Below, one piece after another: positions 55,438 to 64,000 of a stretch of DNA of 64,000 nucleotides. This DNA comes from Ypsolopha sequella (lineage: Eukaryota > Arthropoda > Insecta > Lepidoptera > Ypsolophidae). The notes under the pieces are model-generated. The model did not search any database. It was not told the DNA's origin and saw nothing but the letters and a program-made list of their open reading frames with translations. The stretch is taken from the NCBI GenBank assembly GCA_934047225.1, contig CAKOHE010000013.1:62001-126000 (forward strand), written 5' to 3'. Numbering within the stretch: the stretch's first letter is position 1; each line of letters opens with the position of its first letter. Made by a program: the position numbers and the translations under genes.

Positions 55438-55812
55438 TTATTCATCATCGTCTTCATCGTCTGAATCTTCATCATCATCATCTGAATCCGTATCTGAATC
55501 GTCGGCACCCATAAAGGAAGACTTGCACTGCTTTTTGCATGACTTCTGAAAGCTTTTCTTCCTGGACTTAGTACATTTTTTTTTAGATTCGTTACAAGTG
55601 CTGGTAGCGGCGAATATGCAGGCCGTATAGCATTTGTTGACCGAAACTTTTTGGCAGAGTTGCTCCAAATTCGTCCGAAGGCTTTGAATTTTGTTTGTGA
55701 ATTCAATGGTTTCTTTTGTTAGTTTCGACGGTTTTTTGTTTGTTCTTAATGTAGTGTTTGTTTCTCGAGTATTGTTTTGTGTTATAGCAACAGCATCGAT
55801 AGCTGCACGTAG
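55438..55812 (-). CDS. Probable terminal exon: Cys-containing region with acidic tail
   Basis: On the minus strand a long T tract and CAG (AG at 55813-55814) precede an open frame of about 124 codons beginning LRAAIDAVAIT. The middle has seven Cys (LCQKVSVNKCYTACIF, STCNESKKKCTKSRKK, SCKKQCKSS). The end is very acidic (DDSDTDSDDDDEDSDDEDDD). The stop overlaps AATAAA (GAATAAATT), so the poly(A) signal would be at the stop itself. The splice site, phase-0 start and biased composition suggest a real exon of a host gene. I do not recognise the family, and no upstream exon was found to the right. Confidence 0.5.
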   Translation of the reverse strand, partial: LRAAIDAVAITQNNTRETNTTLRTNKKPSKLTKETIEFTNKIQSLRTNLEQLCQKVSVNKCYTACIFAATSTCNESKKKCTKSRKKSFQKSCKKQCKSSFMGADDSDTDSDDDDEDSDDEDDDE

Positions 55813-55993
55813 CTGAAAAAAAAAGTGCAACATAAATATAATACTGACTTACAAATACAGGTTGTAAATTATCTGCTTATATTTTCTCAAACCACATCTG
55901 CTAATCATACAGAATAACGTTTAAAATATAGATTTACAATGTGTAACATAAATAAAGTACATAGGTTATTTAGAAGTTATTCAGTTGGTATAT

Positions 55994-56257
55994 ACAAGGT
56001 GTAACAGAAAGGTGTAACCATATTTGAAGAGCTTATTCAGTCAATGGTATAGAACAACTTTTACTATGGAGCCAACCCTAAAATCTCAAAAAAAAATCTG
56101 CCCTTCCATACATTTCGGCCGAGCGGCATGGCATTTGTCTATGAAACAGTTAAATATTTTTTTTCGAGATACAGTGTTTGCTCCATAGTAAAAGTTGTTC
56201 TATAACATTGACTGAATAAGCTCTTCAAATATGGTTACACCTTTCTGTTACACGTTG
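55994..56257. mobile_element. MITE with about 80-bp TIRs and TA borders
   Basis: The left arm CAAGGTGTAACAGAAAGGTG and on to GGAGCC has its inverted copy at the right, ending CACCTTTCTGTTACACGTTG. Both sides are flanked by TATA, suggesting a TA or TATA target duplication of the Tc1/mariner kind. The centre (about 80 bp) is unique, with no coding capacity. Confidence 0.8.
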
Positions 56258-56320
56258 TATAACATCCAACAGCCCAGAAGTTTTTTCAAAAAAATGCGTT
56301 CATCACAACCCAAAGTTCTA

Positions 56321-57495
56321 TTAACCCGGCGTCATTGACGCTGGGTCATATTGACCCGAGGCAATTTTAAACGTTAATATATATTTTTTGCGTTCATTTA
56401 TTGGTTCGAGCGTTCGTGTAGCTGGAGATATAGCTCCCCTCTACCCGCCCCGTTGGACCGCTCAATGCAAATGCCGCTTGCGCAGCGATATACACGTGCG
56501 TTAAATTAAAACGGGTAAATATGACCCAGCGTCATCGGTGGCGCGGTGATTTTGTGACTTACTTTTATTCGCTTACTTAGTGTTTAGTGTTAATTTTATG
56601 TTGCTCTTTTTTAAGATTTTAGTCAAAATGTCTTTGTCAAACGACCTAGCAACAATTTGGCGTTGCTAGAAGAGTCGGATTCCGACAGTGAAGAATCCCA
56701 GGCTGCTTCAGACATTGACATTGAGGACCACTTATCAGAACGTAATAATAACAATTCTATGCAATGCTGGACATATCGGGCAAAAATGCTAACATAATAT
56801 ATCGGGCTAATAACAACGATAGGTACACGAACGAAAAGCGACATTTCCTAAAACAACTGGGACGTTATTTGGTACACGAGCACTTACAAATCCGCAAGTC
56901 ACGTGTAAATTTACCTCGTCAGTTGCGCAAAAGAATCGCAGATTTCGTCAGCGAACCTACTGAAGAACCTCCCCAAAAAGTTCCAGGAACTCGCAAGAGA
57001 TGTCAAGTATGTCCGTCCAAAAAAGATAAGAAAACATCTCATACTTGTCAGGCATGCCGCATTTACATATGCCCAGACCATTTGATTCCATACTGCAATA
57101 ATTGCAGCAGTTCCATGGCCCTGAATGATGAATTAGAAGACTGATCTCATTATATATGCATGATAAAAAGTTGATTTGATCTCTTTATTAATAGATAAAA
57201 TTGTTGATTCTTATTATTACTAAGAAATCTTTACCAAGAACTAAAAATTTGGACACGTTGTGTTTTTCTAGATGATTTTGCATGTGTTGTCAAATAATTA
57301 ATAAAAAAATCATTTTACAATGTATTAGTTTTATTTTCAATTTGTTACCTCAGTAAAGAACCCTTTTTATATAGATAGTAATTAAAATTAACATGACTTG
57401 TTAAATTTCCTAAAAAACTAATGATGAAATTTGGGTCATTATGACCCGGGGTCATCGTTTTTGAAATTATTTTCACGTCATTGGCGCCGGGTTAA
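56321..57495 (+). mobile_element. piggyBac-like element lacking its catalytic core
   Basis: TTAA (56321-56324) followed by CCCGGCGTCATTGACG is matched at the right by the inverse, CCCGGCGCCAATGACG, before TTAA (57492-57495). A TTAA target and CCC-starting TIRs define piggyBac. The inner text GGGTCATATTGACCCG recurs inverted near the right end. At 1175 bp it is about half the usual length, because the middle of the transposase gene is gone. Confidence 0.92.
56627..57144 (+). pseudogene. piggyBac transposase: N- and C-terminal parts only
   Basis: An N-terminal acidic piece (LALLEESDSDSEESQAAS, then DIDIEDHLSE) can be read around 56655-56750. A second open frame (56764-57144) gives the C-terminal part: RYTNEKRHFLKQLGRYLV, LPRQLRKRI, and the Cys-rich DNA-binding domain CQVCPSKKDKKTSHTC, CRIYICPDH, CNNC. 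The DDD catalytic core between the two is deleted. The C-terminal domain is uninterrupted and would still fit TIR binding, but no transposition activity can come from it. Confidence 0.85.
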
Positions 57496-57911
57496 AGTGA
57501 TATACCGTGCTAGCAAAGGTCCCCGTTACTCCAGGCAGAAAGACCCGCAGTGCGAAAGGGACAGAATCGGGGAAAATTGTCAAAAAGTCGGTTTTAAATT
57601 AATTTAAAATTAACTAAAATAGCTACAAAAAATTCCATAACAGTAATTTAGATGTAGTTAAAACCCATCTAAATAAATATTTTTCAAGTCTGTATGCTAT
57701 CCTAATTTGTCAGAATATCAAAAAAAGTGTAAATTTAGACCTGATTTTAATAATTATTTCTATCGAATGAAATTCCTCCTATCGCGTTTCTGATAGACCA
57801 AAATCTAGTAAAAGGTCCCAAAATTGTTATATTAATTTATTTTACTTGGAACTTCATTAAAAGAGCAGATAAATAACTTCAAAAAGTGTCAATTTTCACG
57901 GTATAGCCCCT
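57496..57911. other. AT-rich spacer
   Basis: No gene or element border seen. Confidence 0.4.
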
Positions 57912-58310
57912 TAAGGTGGGCCATCTCGCTCAGCTACCATATAAATGCTTTAGGTGATTGTAACGTCCTGATGGCTTTGATCTCAAGAAACTTTGTACAC
58001 ATCTCTATATGTATATGTTTCCCTCACCCAGCACACCGCACTCCGATTTCTCATCAAGAGGAACAGCATGGCGAGATATTAAAAAAGCGCTGACTTTGTG
58101 TTTTTCATGAAATGGTAACTGTTTATTTATACATAATTGTATTAAATTAGTATTCTTTACATGAACGACGTCTGTATTTCTCTCTTTTTTATTTCCAGTA
58201 CAAATAAAAATTATACAACTTGCAAAAAGGCGATATTCACGATATCCTGACAGCTATTATGATGGTGTTTCATCTAATTTTGCTTTTTGGACTACATAGA
58301 GACATAGTTT
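57912..58310. repeat. Dispersed repeat B, copy 2
   Basis: Second copy of 52711-53150 in the same orientation, starting at TTAAGGTGGGCCATC. Confidence 0.7.
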
Positions 58311-58861
58311 GATGTAGCTAGATAATAGTTTTGAAAAAAAAGAGGAAAATAAGCTGTTGACTTCACTATAAATGTTTACCTTTTCTATGAATCTTGAGAA
58401 AAATCCAGGCGTAATGGGGCCTCATAAAAAATGCCATCATAGGAAACAAAACCCAACTCTGGGAACAACCCAACTCTTTAAGGTGAAATTTAATCAACCA
58501 CCCGAATTCATAGGTGCAGGCAACCTTAATTTCGGAATGAAACTGTCAGTGTTAAGGGAGCATGACTCACTTTTGAACTTGGAAAGCAGGTGATATAAAA
58601 ATCTTCTGAGAATGCTGTAAAAAATACATGTCATTAAAAATTAGCCTTTTTACTTTTTTAATGTTCTGTACTCAAATATCGGTCAAGAACGAGTCGGGCT
58701 CACACAATTTTTGTTCCTTACCAATACTACAGTGAGTAATAAATAGACAAAATCAAACTTTTTATTTTTTGTCTGAACGACATGTTTATGTGTATTAGAT
58801 ACATTTTAGAAAATGTATGTAAATATTGTCCTTTTTTTCAGAAAGTACGCGTACGTAAATT

Positions 58862-59165
58862 TTTCAAATGTTATTTATTAGCGTTTCGCCCGCGGCTCCG
58901 TTTTTTGCATCTTTGCCCCGTTTTCGCCTTGGCCGTTATTTTATCAGAACCCCTTATGTTGAGCAGGGTCACTACGATGACGATAAAGAAAACCGCATTC
59001 AAATCCGTTGAGTGGTTCTCTAGTTACAACGAAACATACATACAGACAGACAAAAATTCTAAAAAACGTAGTTTTGACCTCAGTAACCCATTTCATTTAA
59101 AAATTCGCGGAAATGTTCAGTGTACAGACACGCTTTGTACCTACTTTATTATTAGTATAGAAGAT
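58862..59165 (-). repeat. Decayed dispersed repeat (Helitron-like head)
   Basis: GTTTCGCCCGCGGCTCC read on the minus strand is the GC-rich hairpin of lepidopteran Helitron-like repeats. The text ACATACAGACAGACAAAAAT and TTATTATTAGTATAG are other common pieces. No intact border. Confidence 0.4.
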
Positions 59166-59294
59166 GATACGGATTGTGAATACAACAGGAAAGCTATGAG
59201 TTCAATTAATAAAGCAGTTGTAGAGTGCGTGAGCGGGAACCTAAGCGATTTCTACAGAAACTTATTCAAGGTGCTCAGGGAGAAAACATACTAA
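59166..59294 (+). other. Possible short terminal exon
   Basis: TATTATTAGTATAG could act as a splice acceptor before a frame of about 42 codons (DDTDCEYNRKAMSSINKAV, VECVSGNLSDFYRNLFKV) ending in TAA at 59292-59294. Composition is protein-like, but there is no family match and no other exon. Confidence 0.25.
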
Positions 59295-59668
59295 AAATCC
59301 TGACGTCTAGGAGGCGTGGCGGAGGGAGGGGGGTTGACAGGTCTCAATTTCAGGTTCTTCGCCAATATCTCAAAAATGGTGCATTTTAGCGAAAAATGTT
59401 CTATGATTAAATGAAAGTCTATATATAACATTTTCTATAACTTTGATTCTATACAGTTTATCCATATTCCCATCCGTTTTCGAACTACACACTTTGGAAA
59501 AGTAAAAATTAGATTTTTTTTTTTATGTTTGTTTCCCATTCCAATTCTGTGAATCATATTTTTATCGTCTTAGGTCCTAACGTTCCTAGAAAATGTTCGT
59601 TTCCTGTGGTATCTACTTCCTAGGTAAATTAAATATTGAAGATAACTTATTTGTTTTTTTTTTATTCA

Positions 59669-59840
59669 GTTCATATTACGTATTTATATAAAAACACTTA
59701 TTAAAATAATAATTTCCAGATATATTTCGACATACAGTCGGCGTCAGTGGAATTAGTTACAATTAATCGAAAATATATCTGGAAATATATCTGGAAATTA
59801 TTATTTTAGTAAGTGTTTCTACATAAATATGTAATATAAA
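59669..59840. repeat. Foldback repeat with about 60-bp arms
   Basis: The left arm (59669-59730: CATATTACGTATTTATATAA and on to CCAGATATATTTCG) is mirrored at 59767-59840. ATATCTGGAA is repeated twice in the right arm. Confidence 0.75.
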
Positions 59841-60280
59841 CTTCCTAGGTAAAGGTATAATAGCGATAAACCAAATCAATTGTGTATTGGAGGAAAACTT
59901 TGAAATTTACTAGTCTGCTGCTAAAGAAATCACTTACGAATTGGTGGGGATCCTATCAATGGATATATCTGAATGTTATCCTCTGGCTTTATTTCTTTGA
60001 TTTTATTAGTGTCATTTCCAGCTTCAAATGATTCAAGACATCCTGTTTTTGCTGCGTTTTGAAGTAATTTTTAAAGCCTTTTTTGCATTTTTTTTTGTCA
60101 CATACGAAGTTTAAAGATCTTGTCACAGCCTAAAAATTAGAATCGATAAATCAATAAACTTCCGGCATGGTCGTGCCTCCTGCCACTTTACTTAAGTTCA
60201 AACGTCACGTCAGTCGCTTAGCGCAAAGTGCATAACTTAACTTTGATTTTCTTGTTTAGAAGTTAAAAATTGAAAAGCAT
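59841..60280. other. AT-rich spacer
   Basis: No gene seen. Its right end may still belong to the LINE that follows. Confidence 0.35.
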
Positions 60281-60945
60281 TTTGGACGCCAATACGCACA
60301 CAGAACGACGGCATTCCCTGGCAGTTTTAAATATGTGGCGTCCAAGTGCTGGAACAATATTCCTCCCCCAGTCCGTGAAGTGACTAGTAGGTGTGCTTTT
60401 GGGCGCAAGCTCAGGGCATATTTACTTGAACAGTAGAGACTACCGTTTCCTGTCGAAACTTCTCGCCGCTAGTCTGACTGACTTAAATCGCATCAAAGAC
60501 CTTGAGTTGTTCTGCAAAGTTTTTATTTAATACTTTAAAGTAAATTAAGTTATATTATTTATGTATACCTATATATTTCATTTATATCACATCATATTAG
60601 TTTAAGTAATACTTATTACATATTTTATTAATATTTTAGAAATGTTGTTTTATAGTTTCATGGTATATATATAGCTATTACTGTTATTATTTATTTATTT
60701 ATTGCCCACTGCACAGCGCCGCTCTGCACCTGGTACGCTCATGAGTCACCAGCAGGCACTGACTGAAAATCAGCGCTGAGGGATTACACCTTCAGCACAT
60801 CGCTGAGTCAGTTGCCTTTTTCAGCAACAGCCTACCGTATAGTTCTAATGTAATTTTAATTAAAATAGATGTAAGTAGAAATATTGTATGTATTGTATTG
60901 TAAGTGTGGCTGTTGCCGGAATAAATGTGTTTCTTTCTTTCTTTC
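60281..60945 (+). mobile_element. LINE 3' end with (TTTC)n tail
   Basis: A 51-codon C-terminal ORF2 piece (60281-60436: FGRQYAHRTTAFPGSF, KCWNNIPPPVREVTS, FGRKLRAYLLEQ then TAG) has the pattern of LINE ORF2 ends. A 3' UTR follows to GGAATAAATGTG and TTTC repeats at 60929-60945. The rest of the element is missing. Confidence 0.7.
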
Positions 60946-61465
60946 AATAGTTCAGTATTAATAAGGTTTGGCTACGTCAGCCACGTGAGGGCTCACCAGC
61001 GCCGCTCTCAGCATTGACAGTCGCTGTGACCGAAAACCTCAGAATAAGGAATACAAATAGAAGCCTGACTAAAATAAGAACTGGGCATTAGCCATTGTAC
61101 TCATCTAACGTAAATTACTCCTGTGTACGAGTGAATGAAATAGCGGACCGCACTTACTTTATATTTTTTCCTGGTGTGTCACTAGATTGAACCAAACAAA
61201 TGTCAGATGGATGTAATTTGGATGTATTTTAAATATTATAATACCATCAAATTAAATATGTCTCATCATTGTATCGTTGTGTTGCAATATCGTTCGTTGC
61301 GTGCATCACATCTTAATTTGGTGGCATCGAAATGTCTATTGCATTTTGCGAAAGTTTACAGCTTCACCGAGAGAAATTAAATATTTTGGTGCTCTTCCTC
61401 TCAAAATTCGTGAAAGTGTGATTTATTATTGTTTGTGTTGATTGTTTTTTTAACATTGTAATAAA

Positions 61466-62922
61466 ATGTCTTGTGCGATTGAAGGCTGTAAATCGCATAC
61501 AGGAAGAAAAGAAAACAACAATGAAGCAATATCATTTCATCGGTGAGTTCTGATAGTTTTTATGTTAATAAGTTGCAGGATCATACCTAAAACTCAGTAA
61601 CAATAATAGTAGTTCTTGTAAATCATACTCGTGTTCAATTCTACACCGATATTTGCCTGTTTTATATAGATTTTCTGCCGACTATGAGAGGTTATGTTTT
61701 TTCGTATAGTGATGTGATAAAGTCCGTGTGGCAAACTATCGAACATTGGTTCCCGCGGCAGCCGTGCATAAAGCATAATAGATTAATGAGAGGTTTTCTT
61801 TTTGAGTATTAAAAAAAAAACATAGTTTCCAAGAACTCTGTAGATGGTGTTGAACTGACTACGTTGCTAGGTGCCAAAGCCAAAACGATTGAAAAAAAAA
61901 AAAAAACATTGCGTCAAGTCACGTCACGTCACATACGCTCGTTGGTTGATGACATGTGTGCTGAGCATATTATGTGCGAATGCTTTGTTATGGTCCGTCC
62001 AGGTTTAAAATGTACCATGGCTTGTACTATTTGCGCTTTACGACTTACATCTTTAGGAAAAAGATGTATGCCTCCATTTTTATACAATTATTTTAGGCAC
62101 AGACTTCTCTTCTTTTTCTCTTGGGACATTTTCTTTTTGGCGTAGAAAACTCATAAAAAGACTGCTAATTATTTTTTTCTTTTTCCTTGTTGTTATTATT
62201 TATTTATTTTCAAAAATGTCATTGTGATGTGATGTGACAATGACATTAATTATTTTTTTATGTACGTTTCGTTTAACGATCTCAAAATTACATCCAAGTG
62301 CAATAATCAAAAAATTATGTGACGTTCCGTTCCTTGCAGTAACTTACCACGTTCAGCGCTATCTATCCAGCGACTAGGGAAGAGTAAAAAAAAAAGAAAA
62401 GAAAATCCCTCAATGCAGCGCGAGTTAAAAGAAAAATAATGCCGAATAAATATCGCTATATTTTTTTGTTAAAGATTTCCAAAAAGGGAAGAATTAAAAA
62501 GTGAATGGCTTAGACGAATAATTTGACCAAATTGGGCAATTAAAAAAAGCAGTCATATTTGTTCGAAACACTTTACGTCGGATTCTTTTGGACCAAACGA
62601 AAATTTAAAATGGAGACTTTTAAAAGCAGATGCCTTACCAACGTTATATTTACCAGATACAGACACATTGGTAACCTTTAAATAATTAGGTATAATTGCA
62701 TTATCAATCTTGTTTGTAGGTACGTGCTTGTACTATACTATAGTATATTAACTCTACAATTTTTCAATTTTAGGCAACAGAACCAGTACCTATGGATGTC
62801 TGCGGTTTAGAAAAGTGCATACTTCTATGTTCGCAAATCGTTCTGAAAGGCCTGTTCGTTCACGTTACTGCCGTGATCGACTTCACGAAGAAATTCCGCA
62901 GATCAAGACATTTTCGTACTTA
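61466..62922 (+). pseudogene. THAP zinc-finger gene, spliced, with one in-frame stop
   Basis: Exon 1 (61466-61542) reads MSCAIEGCKSHTG to AISFHR and ends at a GTGAGT donor. Exon 2 (62475-62670) follows an AAAG acceptor in the right phase and gives FPKREELKSEWLRRII, a TGA, then PNWAIKKSSHICSKHF, SDSFGPNENLKWRLLKADAL and PTLYLP. This has every mark of a THAP domain: the two N-terminal Cys, the Trp, CxxH and the closing AxP. A third exon may start at 62774 (ATEPVPMDVCGLEKC) and run open to 62920. The TGA could come from CGA by one change. A host transcription factor or a THAP-carrying transposase (P-element type) are both possible. Confidence 0.75.
62870..62905 (+). repeat. Short dispersed repeat shared with 40718-40757
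   Basis: CGTGATCGACTTCACGAAGA and AATTCCGCAGATCAAG match the inverse of 40718-40757 with few changes. It lies inside the putative third THAP exon. Confidence 0.6.
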
Positions 62923-62989
62923 GTGGTTGACAATAAAAGTACTTTGACAGGGTAGTTCTATCGTGAAATGAATTTTGGGAATGCTTATT

Positions 62990-64000
62990 GACTTGAACTG
63001 CGCATAATTTGATTTCTTATTACAGGTTATTATGTATTTTAATCGTTCATTATTTGTTATTAGTTTTTATTCAAGATAAGTTGATGTTTATTTGATAGAA
63101 ATAAAAAAAAAATTGAAATTACCTATGTAGTAATGGCGCTGTCATCGCTCATCATTGACATAATATTATTATTACGAATCCTATAAGTCTATGATTATTA
63201 TGATTTCTATTGTTGCGATTAATTCCTTCCTCCTTGATTGAACAAAGACGCGACATCAACGAACATCTATTTGATTTAGTTAAGAGGCGACTTGAAAAGT
63301 ATCCACTTAAATAGTTTACGGTTGTATCTCTGATACAAGCTACAGCATTTTTTGTACTAGAAACAATCACAATTTTGGACTTAACTTATGTACCTACCTG
63401 CCTACGATATAGTAATTTGTACTTAATAAAAAATATTATGCTAAACGAAAGATATCCTTTTATTAATTCCTTATTTACACAGTATAACATGTGTCCCACT
63501 GGGGTAGACAGAGACCACTTTGCTATTAATTCTCTTGGCCTCCTTCCAAAGCAAGAGGATGTCACCAGAAAGGTCGGTGCCTCCTGCATTCTCTTTTTTT
63601 TCACACTTTGATACGATATAATGTGTGGTAAGGAGATTGGTCGCGGTTCATTTCGATTTGGTTTATTTATCGTAGTCAAAAATCGACATTGTTACATCAC
63701 TAGCAAAGCAATGAACTAGTGACAACCTACCTAATTAAGAAAAAACTAATACATATCCATCTCTCTCTAACGCACTAGAATGTCGTAAGAAAATCAAGGA
63801 TAGGTGTCTTTCTCCGCGTATTATTTTAGCCAGGTTTCTATTTGTATTCCTTATTCTGAGCCGAAAACGGCCTTGAACTGATTGATTGATTGATTAATAA
63901 GGTTTATAAAGAAAGAGTTTGAAATTGTATACATATTTAGTCATAATCTTTTCAAAACCAACTTAAAATGCTGTTTTAACATTGTTTGGACAAGATCATG
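62990..64000. other. AT-rich DNA at the window end
   Basis: No gene supported. Overlapping frames at 63375-63679 on both strands have no motif. A TGAT/TTGAT short repeat lies near 63878-63896. Confidence 0.4.

Noticed and set aside
61864..62145. 93-codon plus-strand frame between the THAP exons
   Set aside because: Lies in the proposed intron, begins in an A run and shows no motif.

Overview
The window is eukaryotic nuclear DNA from an insect, most likely a moth or butterfly. The evidence is the AT-rich composition, split exons with GT/AG borders, one insect-type GH18 chitinase exon, and a mix of BEL/Pao, CR1/Jockey-group LINE, Helitron, piggyBac and foldback elements. The Helitron ends (5' TC with an ACTAATATTATAAATGCG head, 3' GC-rich hairpin then CTAG) are of a type I know from Lepidoptera. 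Species cannot be told from the sequence. There is no bacterial operon, plasmid or CRISPR content.

Layout. 1-2802: internally deleted BEL/Pao retrotransposon on the minus strand, with matching LTR ends. 2803-4124: 33-bp minisatellite of about 40 copies, fused at its right edge to a broken minus-strand gene (4125-5105) that resembles the N-terminal part of insect proteins linked to type-B DNA polymerases. 5426-5846: probable terminal exon of an unrecognised gene (minus), then a tRNA-like SINE head and a short Helitron (6380-6948). 6963-12913: BEL/Pao element with one uninterrupted 1732-codon Gag-Pol frame (minus) and a candidate LTR on one side only. 13.9-22.3 kb: gene-poor AT-rich DNA with a TTAA-flanked foldback element and LINE tails. 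22.3-24.65 kb: 5'-truncated LINE (minus). 24.9-26.1 kb: a 34-bp array, then a hexamer-based array running into an SR-rich frame. 27941-28106: chitinase exon (plus).

29.2-33.7 kb: two-ORF LINE (minus) with open frames. 34.6-36.8 kb: LINE and Helitron relics. 36.9-38.1 kb: 97-bp satellite, cut at its right edge by an LTR-like segment (38113-39615) and followed by a triplicated 130-bp block. 41.8-45.7 kb: LINE with a PHD-finger ORF1 (plus). 46.1-50.7 kb: LINE with an SGNH-esterase-like ORF1 (plus). 50.7-60.9 kb: TTAA and TA foldback elements, a Helitron-derived 291-bp higher-order repeat, LINE 3' ends, a possible host terminal exon (minus) and a piggyBac relic lacking its catalytic core. 61.5-62.9 kb: a spliced THAP zinc-finger gene or pseudogene (plus) with one in-frame stop.

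Host coding content is therefore small: one secure exon (chitinase), one good gene model with a stop (THAP), and two or three plausible orphan exons. Almost everything else is mobile or tandemly repeated DNA. I did not find convincing evidence of a new functional system. The most unusual items are the arrays that carry coding or splice-like sequence (33-bp, 97-bp, hexamer), the TTAA foldback families, and the composite Helitron satellite.
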